Origin: a virus
IMG/VR virus record: IMGVR_UViG_3300047446_000091
Coordinates: 1-41,410 of that record
Strand: one strand, 5' to 3'
Length of the DNA stretch: 41,410 nt
The position numbers were made by a program, and so were the translations under genes. How positions within the stretch are numbered: the first letter of the stretch is position 1; the number at the start of each line of letters is the position of its first letter. Shown here piece by piece: positions 1 to 7,458 of the stretch. The notes below the pieces were generated by a model that saw nothing but the letters and a program-made list of their open reading frames with translations, had not been told where the DNA came from and did no database searches.

Positions 1-127
1 CCCATGGCGACTCGCTCGCGGAAACCACCCAGGTTCTGTGACCGGGCATCCCACTTGAGCGCGTAGCCGTAAAACTGGAAGGTGTTCCCCTCGGAGCGCA
101 CCTCAAATTCCGTCGGCACGGACCGAC
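1..127. repeat. Terminal direct repeat, left copy (circular-contig overlap)
   Basis: Bases 1-127 are identical to bases 41284-41410. The overlap length equals a common maximum assembler k-mer, and the overlap falls inside the prohead protease gene, which becomes intact only when the ends are joined. I therefore read it as an assembly overlap of a circular or circularly permuted molecule of 41,283 bp, not as a packaged terminal repeat. Confidence 0.95.
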
Positions 128-134
128 GTTCCAT
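1..134 (-). CDS. Prohead protease, 5' end (continues at right edge of window)
   Basis: This is the first part of the HK97-type prohead protease gene split by the linear representation. The ATG at 134-132 begins MERRSVPTEF, 11 nt after the portal stop codon, and the frame continues through base 1 into the right end of the window. Without the join the gene at the right end has no proper start. The fused product is 225 residues; see the entry at 40740-41410 for function. Confidence 0.9.
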   Translation of the reverse strand, partial: MERRSVPTEFEVRSEGNTFQFYGYALKWDARSQNLGGFRERVAM

Positions 135-145
135 CGACACTAGGC

Positions 146-1420
146 CTAACCCCCTTGCTTTGGATCGGGGGCATTCGGGTCCGGCGGAGGCGCGAGAGCA
201 GCCGGAACGGGTGCAGGCGCAACCGCCGGTTTCTTCTCAGCGCCGACCTCAAGGAGGTTTGCCGGGACGTAGAACTTTTGGCCCCACTTTTTGGGAAGCG
301 GTTCCATGTCCTCAAGGGCGCGCACCTCGTCGGCGCTCAGGAAACCGTTAGATATCGCCTGTGCATAGGCGTGATAGCGGTCCAGCGTCTTAGCGCGTAG
401 TCGCGCGTCCACGTTGAAGCGGATGTACTGCTGACCAGCGAGGAGGAATGTCGAAACGCTCTGCTCGATGCGCGTAAGCCACGGCATGAGCGTCTGATCA
501 ACGAAGAACTTGTTCTGCTCCTCGATGCCGCTCCCCCACGTGCTCGTGACCTGCGAGTCGACGAGGTAAGCGGGAATGCGGTACAGGAGCGCAATCTCTG
601 TCTTCTGGAAGCGGCGCGTTTCGAGGAACTGCGCCTGCTCCGGAGTCAGCGTGATGGGCCGGAACTGCGCACCGCCGGTAAGCACACCGATCGAGTGAGA
701 GTTCTTTACACCCGCGTGAGTCTTGCGGAACATCTCCCGCAGTAGCTTTGCCTCGTCGGGACGAGGTGATCCGGGATGCTCGATGACACCCGCCATGGTC
801 GTACCCTGATCGAAGAACCGAGCGCCATACTCCTCGGCCGTCAGACCTAGGCCGATAGCCTCGCGCGCTACGTCGATAGGCGATACACCCCGGCTGGACC
901 CCGGAACGGTGAATGCCGGAATGTGCAGGATCGTAGAACGGTCCTGCATCTTTTCCATGCCGGTAACCGTGTAGAGGTTGTCCCCTAGGGGCCCCTCGAC
1001 GATATGCACGTCCTGAGGATGCAGGCAGTACAACGCCACCACATCGCCCCGGTCATTCCGGTCCGTGTAGATGAACGCGTTGCCATCCGTCAAGAGCGAG
1101 ACGATAACCCGATGCCAGAACTCAAACGAGGTTTGATAGAGGTTCGGCTGACGAATCCAGCGAGGCGAACGAGTCGAATCGAAATTCTGCCGACGGCCGT
1201 TCATCTTCGTGTAGTGGTCGACCGGAAGCGAGGCGATCGCGTCGGAGATCAGAGAGATACACGAATAGACAGCGATCATCTGTAGCGCAGACTTGCGGCT
1301 GACTCGACGGCCGGAATTTGTGCGGGTACCGAAGCTAGTGAACTCCGTTTCCCATGCCTTAGCGGGCGAGCTAGCCAGCACGCTACGCACCTCGTCGCCA
1401 ATGCGCGAGAATATGCTCAC
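146..1420 (-). CDS. Portal protein (HK97-type)
   Basis: A 424-residue portal protein. Portals of this family form the dodecameric ring at the capsid vertex through which DNA enters and leaves, and to which terminase docks. The length, the position between large terminase and prohead protease, and family-typical stretches (an N-terminal SALQMIAVYSCISLISD helix, SLLTDGNAFIY near residue 110, an LYRIPAYLV segment near residue 285) support the call. The tail, from about residue 395, is Ala/Pro-rich and probably disordered. The GTG start overlaps the stop of the preceding small gene (GTGA), which implies translational coupling. Confidence 0.93.
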   Translation of the reverse strand: MSIFSRIGDEVRSVLASSPAKAWETEFTSFGTRTNSGRRVSRKSALQMIAVYSCISLISDAIASLPVDHYTKMNGRRQNFDSTRSPRWIRQPNLYQTSFEFWHRVIVSLLTDGNAFIYTDRNDRGDVVALYCLHPQDVHIVEGPLGDNLYTVTGMEKMQDRSTILHIPAFTVPGSSRGVSPIDVAREAIGLGLTAEEYGARFFDQGTTMAGVIEHPGSPRPDEAKLLREMFRKTHAGVKNSHSIGVLTGGAQFRPITLTPEQAQFLETRRFQKTEIALLYRIPAYLVDSQVTSTWGSGIEEQNKFFVDQTLMPWLTRIEQSVSTFLLAGQQYIRFNVDARLRAKTLDRYHAYAQAISNGFLSADEVRALEDMEPLPKKWGQKFYVPANLLEVGAEKKPAVAPAPVPAALAPPPDPNAPDPKQGG

Positions 1421-1608
1421 CGCCGACCCCCGTCCAGAACCTTGCCGATCAGGCCAAGCGAGATACCGGCGACGACATGCCCCAGGGGGCGCGAAACGTC
1501 GTACGCGGCAGTCACGCCAAACCCGAACGCTGAAAGCTGCAAAGCGTTGGGTGCCAAAGCGGAAACGGTGCTGACGAGGGAGCGGCTGAACTTAGTCAGC
1601 CGTTCCAA
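1417..1608 (-). CDS. Small putative membrane protein between terminase and portal
   Basis: A 63-residue protein starting at TTG with AAGGAG 5 nt upstream. It has a polar N-terminus and two weakly hydrophobic stretches (around residues 23-36 and 42-57), so it may be membrane-associated. I do not recognise the family. It lies between large terminase and portal and overlaps the portal start by 4 nt, so it is a packaging-operon member of unknown role. Confidence 0.6.
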   Translation of the reverse strand: MERLTKFSRSLVSTVSALAPNALQLSAFGFGVTAAYDVSRPLGHVVAGISLGLIGKVLDGGRR

Positions 1609-1617
1609 TGTGACTCC

Positions 1618-3354
1618 TTAGTCGTCGTCCGGGAAGTAACGCGCTTCCCTATCGCGCTGAGATGCTGGAGTGAGGAGCGCCTCAAGGTCGGCGTCGGAGT
1701 GTTCGTCGTTGAAATTGACGAACGTCACGAAAGCCTGTTCCTCGTCCGGCAACGCCGTCAGGAAAAACGCGTTAGCCAGCGCGGCGATACCGTCGATCTT
1801 TTCGCCGGAGCGCGCCTTGCTGGGCCGGATCAAACCGTCACCCGTGATGTCTAGCTCGACGTTGTCCGCCATCCAGCGGAGTACCGGGTGTCCCCCGTGC
1901 TTGAGGTCGACAGCCGCTAGGGCCGATTCGATTTTCTTGCACGGATCGTTGAGCCGGGCGGCAGACTGCGGAACCTTGACGGCCGTAAGGCCTTGTCCCT
2001 CAAGCTCGTTGACAAGCTGCGTGGCGTTCCACGGGTCGTAGCCGAAAAACTTGATTTGGAAGTCCTCAGCGTCCCGGGCGATGTGCCGGAAGATGGCGTT
2101 AAAGTCCGTGGTCGGGCCCTCGGTCACCTTGAGGTGCCCGTCTCGCTCCCACACCTCGAACGAGCTACGCATGTTGCTGCGTCGCTCAACAGCGGGACGA
2201 GGTACCCAAAACTGCGGTAGCACTGTCCAGCCGTCCGCCTCAGGATCGGTGGGCGAGCCAGGAAAGAGCAGGACCCAAGCGTTAAAGTCGCCGGTTGCCG
2301 CAAGGTCGATTCCGCCGTAACACGGCCGTCCGCGCAGTGCCTCGCGCGTCACCTTGACCGTGCCGTTCTCATCCCAGAGATGCATGTCCAACCAACGGTT
2401 GGCCTGCGACACCCACTGATTGAGACGGAAGACTCGGAACGAGTTTTGCGCGGTCGGTTTCTGCTTGGCCTCTTGCGCCTCAGCGCGGAGGTTATTGACG
2501 TTCAGGAACGAGCCGAGCGCCGGATTAGCGAGATACCATCCGGTCCCCTTGGGATTCTCAGCCGATGGCGGCTCACCCTCGTCCGTCCAATCCCAATCGT
2601 CAGGGACGTTGCGGGCGAAGACGAAACGGGCGGTATCCATGTTCTGGTCATCGCGCACCCGTAGGCCGTGCTCGTGCTCCTCAAGGGCGAATGCAGCGGT
2701 GCGGTAAGCGGCCGTAGTCGCCGCAATCATGATGGGCTGTTTACGGGTACCGAAACCCTGACGCATGGCATCCCACAGATGCCGGTCTTTCTGCGTTAGC
2801 ACCTCGTCGAACAGCACCATGGACGGGTTCGTACCGAGTGCGCCCGCCGCATCCCCAGGGAGGACCTGATAAAAACTGTTCGTCTTGCGATCAATGATTC
2901 GCTTGCGCGAGTCGATGATCTCTAGTCGCTTGCTGAGGATCGGCGATAGTTCAACCATCCGCTTAGCGGTGCTGTAAACCAATCCAGCCTGATCACGGTC
3001 AGCAGCGACCGAGTAAACCTCAGCCGACTCCTCAAAATCGCCGACGAGGCCGAGTAGCGCGAACGCTGAAAGTAGCTCACTCTTGCCGTTCTTACGGGCC
3101 ATCTCCAGCCAAGCAATGCGGTATTGCCGCACGTGCTCGTTGTACTGGTCGTCCCACATCATCGTGCCGAACAGTGGCTTTACGATCTCTTCTCTTTGCC
3201 ACTCGTCGAGCAAGAACGGCGTACCGGCGTACCGGCCCTTAGTGTGGACGATCAGCCGCTCGATGAACGTAACGGCGTGATCGGCCCTTGCCTCGTCGTA
3301 TCGGAAGAACCCCTCTAGCGGTTCTTCCGGCCCGTATGGCGACACCGGTAGCAA
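1618..3354 (-). CDS. terL: Terminase large subunit
   Basis: A 578-residue packaging motor ATPase/nuclease of the phage Terminase_1 type. The Walker A-like ARKNGKS lies at about residues 86-92 and the Walker B strand MVLFDEV at about 179-185. The C-terminal half has the acidic nuclease-type segments YGGIDLAATGDFNAW and GYDPWN. I chose TTG at 3354 because the right arm of the palindrome at 3361-3380 (GGGAGGT) is a strong ribosome-binding site 6 nt upstream; a TTG at 3369 would start inside the palindrome. Use of the palindrome as Shine-Dalgarno suggests control of terminase synthesis by repressor binding or an mRNA hairpin. Confidence 0.95.
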   Translation of the reverse strand: MLPVSPYGPEEPLEGFFRYDEARADHAVTFIERLIVHTKGRYAGTPFLLDEWQREEIVKPLFGTMMWDDQYNEHVRQYRIAWLEMARKNGKSELLSAFALLGLVGDFEESAEVYSVAADRDQAGLVYSTAKRMVELSPILSKRLEIIDSRKRIIDRKTNSFYQVLPGDAAGALGTNPSMVLFDEVLTQKDRHLWDAMRQGFGTRKQPIMIAATTAAYRTAAFALEEHEHGLRVRDDQNMDTARFVFARNVPDDWDWTDEGEPPSAENPKGTGWYLANPALGSFLNVNNLRAEAQEAKQKPTAQNSFRVFRLNQWVSQANRWLDMHLWDENGTVKVTREALRGRPCYGGIDLAATGDFNAWVLLFPGSPTDPEADGWTVLPQFWVPRPAVERRSNMRSSFEVWERDGHLKVTEGPTTDFNAIFRHIARDAEDFQIKFFGYDPWNATQLVNELEGQGLTAVKVPQSAARLNDPCKKIESALAAVDLKHGGHPVLRWMADNVELDITGDGLIRPSKARSGEKIDGIAALANAFFLTALPDEEQAFVTFVNFNDEHSDADLEALLTPASQRDREARYFPDDD

Positions 3355-3360
3355 GTGAGC

Positions 3361-3380
3361 ACCTCCCAAATTTGGGAGGT
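3361..3380. repeat. Palindrome copy 1 (ahead of terL)
   Basis: Perfect ACCTCCCAAATTTGGGAGGT. It lies after the stop of the 77-residue gene at 3388, and its right arm forms the terL ribosome-binding site. In mRNA the two arms would pair and hide that site. Confidence 0.95.
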
Positions 3381-3387
3381 CACTCCC

Positions 3388-3621
3388 TTACAGTCGCGGA
3401 ACATCCTCGGCGGTTACGACGTCGGTGATGTACTGCACAGAGCGTGTCGGCGTGAACGTCGAGTAGTCGGGGATGTCGACGAGGTCGGCCTCAAAGGCAT
3501 CGGCGAGTGCATGCACCGCCGCATCCGTCCGACCACTACGGTAGGAGTTGCTGTCGAGCGTTATAACAGCGCTCCGGTTTAGCTCGGCCTTGTTCACATA
3601 GACCTGATAGACGTTGCTCAA
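3388..3621 (-). CDS. Hypothetical protein between the terminase subunits
   Basis: A 77-residue acidic protein of unknown function. The TTG start at 3621 is preceded by AGGGGGA. No membrane segment, zinc ligands or known motif is visible; the sequence looks like a small soluble alpha/beta protein. It sits between small and large terminase and is probably co-transcribed with them. Confidence 0.6.
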   Translation of the reverse strand: MSNVYQVYVNKAELNRSAVITLDSNSYRSGRTDAAVHALADAFEADLVDIPDYSTFTPTRSVQYITDVVTAEDVPRL

Positions 3622-3629
3622 ATGTCCCC

Positions 3630-4094
3630 CTAGCTAAGTAGCCTGATCACGTCAGCATCCGCGCCGTCCTCGTCGGTCGGGCTGATAGCCAATCGCGTGC
3701 GGTCGCTCGGCGAGAGGCCGAAACGAGCGCCAAACTTGATCATCAAATCCGCAGCGTCACGCATGATCTGCGCGGCGGGATTCTTGACGAGGTTGCCGTC
3801 ACGTCCGTTGACGAGTGGCCCATGTTCAGCCATGGCAACGCGTGCGGCCTCAAAGATCCCCCACGCTGAGCAGTAGGCGACGAGGTATGCGCGGTCAACC
3901 TTGGTCACTAGACCTAGTCGGGCTAGCTCAGGGACGATCCTGCGCCACTCAGCGCGACCCTCACCCTTGAGAGTGACGGGGGGTTCCGGGATATCAGCCG
4001 AGGGTCGAGGCTCAGCGCCGTTGAGGGCTCGCTTGCCAGGGTTACCGGCAAGCGCCTTGAGCGCAGTTGGCTTAGGCGGTGGTCCACTGCCCAT
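3630..4094 (-). CDS. terS: Terminase small subunit (P27 family)
   Basis: A 154-residue DNA-recognition subunit of terminase. The N-terminal signature PPPKPTALKALAGNPGKR followed by LNGAEPRP is typical of the P27/Terminase_4 family, and the rest is helical. ATG at 4094 has GGGGGTG just upstream; an in-frame GTG at 4100 is also possible. It lies just downstream of three 10-bp iterons (4149-4178) that could be its binding site, and upstream of terL. Confidence 0.9.
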   Translation of the reverse strand: MGSGPPPKPTALKALAGNPGKRALNGAEPRPSADIPEPPVTLKGEGRAEWRRIVPELARLGLVTKVDRAYLVAYCSAWGIFEAARVAMAEHGPLVNGRDGNLVKNPAAQIMRDAADLMIKFGARFGLSPSDRTRLAISPTDEDGADADVIRLLS

Positions 4095-4495
4095 TTTCAC
4101 CCCCGGGGGAAACTAGATTCCGTGCTCCGTGCGTGCTCATGCTGGAAGATGCGCAGAGATGCGCGAAAATGCGCGGCGAATCGCTGACCTTGAGGTTTCC
4201 CACGAGTTCGGGCGAACCTGCGCGCGTTTAATCCGAGGGGAAGGCGGGGGTGCCAGAAGGGGAGCCGTTCAAGTTTCGACCTCCCCCTACCCCCCAGGAT
4301 GGCCCCCATACCCCTCTGACGGCGCCTCTGAGCGCCTCACAGAGCGAGCGAGGGTCCCAGGTAGGGGCCGATGCTGGCAGGCGCGCACAGGGCCTCTCAG
4401 GGCTTCCGGCCTCAGCGGGCTCGGACGATCAGCAGGTCATCGAGCCGAGGGTGTCACCCTGTGTCGATGCGACTCGCAGACTCAGTGACATACCG
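4095..4495. other. Non-coding region upstream of terS, candidate cos/pac region
   Basis: About 400 bp without a convincing gene on either strand; short open frames here lack ribosome-binding sites and phage-like composition. It contains three 10-bp direct repeats at 4149-4178, then C-rich tracts (about 4268-4315) and G/C-skewed stretches. In HK97-like actinophages the packaging site usually lies next to the HNH and terminase genes, so this is the best candidate region. No exact cut site can be read from sequence alone. Confidence 0.5.
4149..4178. repeat. Three 10-bp direct repeats (ATGCGC iterons) upstream of terS
   Basis: ATGCGC occurs at 4149, 4159 and 4169, spaced exactly 10 bp (one helical turn): ATGCGCAGAG, ATGCGCGAAA, ATGCGCGGCG. 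Regularly phased repeats beside terS are expected of a terminase small-subunit binding site; the function is inferred. Confidence 0.6.
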
Positions 4496-4810
4496 TTACC
4501 GGTTGCCTCGCCTGCTGTTGCATGAGCGACACAACACCCTGACGTTGCCAGGCTCGTTGGTCCCACCTCGACTCAGCGGCGTGATGTGGTCGCCGGTTAG
4601 GTCATCGGTCCGACCGCACCACGAACAGTAAGGCTGACGCTCGATGGCCTCAGCCCTTGCCTTACGCCACGCCCAGTCATACCGGCCAGCGGTACGCGTG
4701 CTCTTACTGGCATACCGCCGGGCACCCGGTGCACCCGCTACACAGAGGGGGCACCCTTCCGTACCGAGGGGGTATAGCCGCTTGTGTCTAGGACACATAT
4801 TGAAAGGCAC
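4496..4810 (-). CDS. HNH endonuclease (packaging-associated)
   Basis: A 104-residue HNH nuclease. It shows the metal-binding pair CSWC, the core GDHITPLSRGG and a second pair CRSCNSRRG, the complete beta-beta-alpha-metal HNH motif, and an additional N-terminal CPRH/CPLC cluster. Start GTG at 4810 with a GGGGGG ribosome-binding site. HNH proteins beside terminase are required, with terL, for cos cleavage in several HK97-like phages; that role is inferred here from position. It is divergent from the endonuclease VII-like gene at 4846. Confidence 0.92.
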   Translation of the reverse strand: MPFNMCPRHKRLYPLGTEGCPLCVAGAPGARRYASKSTRTAGRYDWAWRKARAEAIERQPYCSWCGRTDDLTGDHITPLSRGGTNEPGNVRVLCRSCNSRRGNR

Positions 4811-4831
4811 GGGTACCCCCCTTGACAGTGG

Positions 4832-4837
4832 TACAAT
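4832..4837 (+). promoter_or_regulatory. Extended -10 promoter for the plus-strand nuclease gene
   Basis: TGGTACAAT (extended -10) ends 8 nt before the ATG at 4846, so the transcript would start at or just before the start codon. There is no Shine-Dalgarno sequence upstream of that ATG, which fits a leaderless mRNA, a common arrangement in actinobacteria. A TTGACA lies only 4 bp upstream of the -10 and cannot be its -35 box. Confidence 0.4.
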
Positions 4838-4845
4838 GCCCGGTT

Positions 4846-5223
4846 ATGGAAACCAAGGAATGTTCGGTATGCGGTAAGGGCAAACCACTCAGTGATTTCA
4901 GCGGACGGCATCGAACATGCCGGGCTTGCCGAACCGCAGGGAAACGGGATGCCGACGCTAAGCGCACCGCCGAGGATCCGCATTGGCGACGTGACCAGAA
5001 GATCGCAGCGCACGCCCGGAAGCTAGGCGTCACGGTCGATGAGTTCCTAGCGCTGCGGCAACAGCCGTGCGGAGTGTGCAGCAAGGAAGGGGAGGTGTTG
5101 AGCCCGTATACCGGGAACGGCGAAACGCTCCTCGGCTGGATTTGCAAGGGCTGCAACCGTGGGCTAGGAATCCTCGGCCACGATCCGACGCGCCTTGAGC
5201 GAGCGTTGCACATGTGGAACTGA
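4846..5223 (+). CDS. Recombination endonuclease VII-like protein
   Basis: A 125-residue zinc-binding nuclease and the only convincing plus-strand gene. An N-terminal CSVCGKGKPLSDF with CRACR forms a four-Cys zinc site. The second half has CGVCSKEG and, after an ICKGCNRGLG segment, GHDP, matching the endonuclease VII fold that resolves branched DNA before packaging. The ATG at 4846 is needed to keep the first Cys pair and has no ribosome-binding site, so it is probably leaderless. The stop overlaps palindrome copy 2, where transcription converges with the tRNA. Confidence 0.85.
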   Translation: METKECSVCGKGKPLSDFSGRHRTCRACRTAGKRDADAKRTAEDPHWRRDQKIAAHARKLGVTVDEFLALRQQPCGVCSKEGEVLSPYTGNGETLLGWICKGCNRGLGILGHDPTRLERALHMWN

Positions 5224-5242
5224 CCTCCCAAATTTGGGAGGT
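5223..5242. repeat. Palindrome copy 2 (convergent junction)
   Basis: Perfect copy overlapping the last base of the endonuclease VII stop codon and just beyond the 3' end of the minus-strand tRNA. It is placed to act as a bidirectional terminator or roadblock. Confidence 0.95.
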
Positions 5243-5248
5243 GCTAAG

Positions 5249-5322
5249 TAGTCACTGAGGGATTCGAACCCATCACTGAACGGTGCCTAAGACCGTCGCC
5301 TCTACCGTTGGGCTAAGTGACC
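5249..5322 (-). tRNA. tRNA, anticodon UAG (reads CUA, leucine) with short variable loop
   Basis: A cloverleaf can be drawn: acceptor GGTCACT/AGTGACT (one G-U pair), D stem GCCC/AGGC, anticodon stem ACGGT/ACCGT with 7-nt loop CTTAGGC, T loop TTCGAAT, discriminator A, and no encoded CCA. The T stem has only three good pairs. The anticodon UAG would read CUA, rare in high-GC hosts. A leucine tRNA normally carries a long variable arm, and this one does not, so the charged amino acid is uncertain. Confidence 0.8.
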
Positions 5323-5446
5323 TTGTCCCGCATCGCTCAGAACCATGGGCCGGAGAGATAGCCGCTTGGGAGCGATGCGGGGTGAGGGAAGGGGCCTCAG
5401 ACCGCCGCTTATGTTTGCGCGGGATTCCCGCCCCTCACTGACCATT

Positions 5447-5463
5447 AGAGAGGGAGGCTCTAT
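5447..5463 (-). promoter_or_regulatory. Early 17-bp element, degenerate copy (upstream of tRNA)
   Basis: Minus-strand ATAGAGCCTCCCTCTCT matches the CTAGAGACGCCCTCTCA element at 12 of 17 positions and is followed by AATGGTCAGTGA, similar to the conserved downstream extension. It lies just downstream of element A, as the 24870 copy lies next to element B. Confidence 0.5.
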
Positions 5464-5483
5464 CCCTCGGCCAGCGGGGCGCA

Positions 5484-5577
5484 TGATGATATTCCGAAAC
5501 GGACCTCGTTTTCTGTTTCCCTTAAGACTCTCTATAGGGAATGTGAAAACACATCTAGAATCGTCATTCCATCATCA
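5484..5577. other. Structured element A (paired with element B)
   Basis: A 94-bp element bounded by inverted repeats TGATGAT/ATCATCA. It shares with 24888-24978 a core that runs GTTTT, GTTTC, CTTAAG, then CTAT.GGGA, and a right part ATCTA.AA.CGTCAT. The outer arms and an inner hairpin (ATGTG/CACAT here, GATAC/GTATC in B) differ between copies but remain paired. This argues for a selected DNA or RNA structure. Function unknown. Confidence 0.6.
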
Positions 5578-5647
5578 ATCGCAGGTCAGACGCACCGCGC
5601 CGAACGCCACGGAGCGGCCCTCGTCATGCCGAATGTAACGGAAACGC

Positions 5648-5685
5648 AAAAACCCCCGGCCGGATTGCTCCGATCGGGGGTCTTT
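5648..5685 (-). terminator. Intrinsic terminator after integrase
   Basis: On the minus strand a GACCCCCGATCGG / CCGGCCGGGGGT stem is followed by TTTTTG, 58 bp past the integrase stop. It is a canonical rho-independent terminator. Confidence 0.85.
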
Positions 5686-5742
5686 ATGTGGTACAGGTCA
5701 CATCAGATGCTCAGTAGCGTTGTGTAATCACTTGGTTACTGG

Positions 5743-7425
5743 CTAGACGCGCTCGCCCGTGGTCACCCAGTCATAGTCAACGCGCTGCTCAATGGGGGTC
5801 CGATCGCCTCGACCTTTGGCGGGTGCCACGTACACAGCCTTGAGCGCGCTCCGCAGCAACATGCGCCGATCGCTCAGAGAGGTGTGCTCGCCGCTGAACG
5901 CCTCCCGTAGTAGCTCGCCGTCCATGAGGGCCCCCAGGTTGCCACCCTCGCTCAGCGCCTCAATCTTGGCGTTCATCGTGTCGATGGTGGCGCGCTGCCG
6001 TTCGCTGAGTTCCTCGTATCGCTCCTCGGTCATCTTCCCGTGGATGTAGTAGTCATCCTCCAACTTCTGTACGCGTTCCTGAGCTGCTTTCAGCGCCGCA
6101 CGGGCATGTTCCCGCTCGACCTGCGTTTCAGGGTCCGCGTAGGCCAGCCAGCGGCGTGCGATGTCGTGTAGGACGGTGTCGTCGGGCTCTAGCGCCGTGA
6201 CGTGTCGCACCCACGCTTCGCAGACGGCGAACTCAAGCCGGGGGCCGAGGGTAGTGGTCCCCTTGCAAAACGCCGGTCCTTTGCTGGCCCATGTGGCGCA
6301 CCGGTAGTAGCCGCGATGGTGGCGCATCCACCCGTTGCAGAGACCGCATTTCACAATGCTGGTGAGCAGGTATTCAGCCGCGCGCCGTCCGCGCATTGCT
6401 CCGCTGTTCGCGTCACCCTCGGAGGTGCGTTCGGCGAAACCTGCTTTGATCGCGTACCACTCCCCGGGGGTGACTACTCCCTCTCCGCACTGGACTGCGT
6501 TGCCTTTTGCGTCGAGCAGAGGCTCATGGGTGGACTTCCATTTACCTGTGGGATTCCCGTGCTCGTCCTGAACTCTTTCGGTCAACGGCACCATTCCGCC
6601 CCATAGAGGGCTCTGCACAATTCGGCTTACCGAGGATGCGGTGAATAGCGCGCCGGTGCGCAGTCGGTGTCCCTCGGCGTTCATCTGCTTTGCGGCGGAA
6701 TTCCCCGAGAGTTTCTCGCCCGGCTTGCCTTCCTCGGTGACCCATTTGCCAAGCAGCAAATCGGCGAGTCGGCGGGCACTCTGGTATTCGGTGGGATGGT
6801 GGGCGACCAGTCCGCTTGCCTTTCCGTCGGCGAGCCTTGGGCTTGCCAGCCCGAACGGCGGCAGTCCAGTTCCGCGCCGTCCCTCGTGCCGGTGTGCGGC
6901 TAGGCCGGTGTTCACGCGGAGGGCGATGTCTTTGGCTTCCTCGCGTGCCCGTTCGCTGAGGATGGCAAAGACAATTCGGGCGCCTTGTTGCCGACTGTCG
7001 AGCCCCTCGGTGACGCTCACGAGGCCAGCGCGCCGACGGTCGAACTCGTCGAGCATGCGGCCCACCGCACCCATGCCTCGCCGGTCGAACCGGTCGGTCT
7101 TCCAGAACGCGAGGGTCTTGGACTTGCCGTCGAAAACGGCTTGCGTGGCTTTCTCGAACTCCGGGCGCCGGACGTAGAGCTTGGATGCCGACAGTTGCTC
7201 GAACCAGACGTGGCGGATCTGGTAGCCGTCCGGCCAGCGGTGGCGGCAGATGTCGCGGAGGTGCTGCCGCATGGTGGCGAGATCCTCGCGCTTCTTGCTG
7301 CGGCGCAAGTACGCTTCTACCAGCCGCTCGGGGGGTGCCGTCGCTGGCGTGAGCAGGCCTAGCGCGGCTAGCTCCTCATCCTCGAACCCAAGTGCCTTGA
7401 GCCCCTGGTAGTCGGCGCGTTGCAT
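5743..7425 (-). CDS. int: Large serine integrase
   Basis: A 560-residue large serine recombinase. The catalytic-domain start AYLRRSKK places the nucleophile at Ser43, followed by FWKTDRFDRRG and the helix-E-type RIVFAILSERAREE. The recombinase DNA-binding domain spans about 170-310. A zinc ribbon (CGLC, then YYRC and FC) lies near 395-425, and a coiled coil near 470-540. ATG at 7425 has GGGGAGGAA immediately upstream. A candidate attP lies 34 bp upstream, and a phiC31 gp3-like RDF is encoded at 22620. The N-terminus is about 30 residues longer than in most relatives. This enzyme would integrate the phage at a chromosomal attB. Confidence 0.95.
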   Translation of the reverse strand: MQRADYQGLKALGFEDEELAALGLLTPATAPPERLVEAYLRRSKKREDLATMRQHLRDICRHRWPDGYQIRHVWFEQLSASKLYVRRPEFEKATQAVFDGKSKTLAFWKTDRFDRRGMGAVGRMLDEFDRRRAGLVSVTEGLDSRQQGARIVFAILSERAREEAKDIALRVNTGLAAHRHEGRRGTGLPPFGLASPRLADGKASGLVAHHPTEYQSARRLADLLLGKWVTEEGKPGEKLSGNSAAKQMNAEGHRLRTGALFTASSVSRIVQSPLWGGMVPLTERVQDEHGNPTGKWKSTHEPLLDAKGNAVQCGEGVVTPGEWYAIKAGFAERTSEGDANSGAMRGRRAAEYLLTSIVKCGLCNGWMRHHRGYYRCATWASKGPAFCKGTTTLGPRLEFAVCEAWVRHVTALEPDDTVLHDIARRWLAYADPETQVEREHARAALKAAQERVQKLEDDYYIHGKMTEERYEELSERQRATIDTMNAKIEALSEGGNLGALMDGELLREAFSGEHTSLSDRRMLLRSALKAVYVAPAKGRGDRTPIEQRVDYDWVTTGERV

Positions 7426-7458
7426 GGTTCCTCCCCTGGTCAGACGTGCTGTAGAGAG

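Larger units (their letters stand above)
5323..5742. other. Non-coding region between integrase and tRNA
   Basis: No gene is supported here. Going down the minus strand from the integrase, it holds a strong intrinsic terminator (5648-5685), structured element A (5484-5577), a weak copy of the early 17-bp element (5447-5463), and then about 120 bp of leader up to the tRNA. Confidence 0.7.

Noticed and set aside
1-127. Physical direct terminal repeat used in packaging
   Set aside because: The length of exactly 127 and its placement inside the protease coding sequence indicate an assembler overlap; genuine terminal repeats rarely interrupt an essential gene.
4129-4488. Plus-strand open frames in the terS upstream gap
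   Set aside because: Low-complexity Pro/Arg/Ser-rich translations with no ribosome-binding site; the region is better read as a packaging site region.
5515-5545. T7-like promoter string (GACTCTCTATAGGGA) in element A
   Set aside because: It resembles a T7 class promoter but the genome has no single-subunit RNA polymerase gene, and the matching part of element B lacks the resemblance, so it is probably chance.
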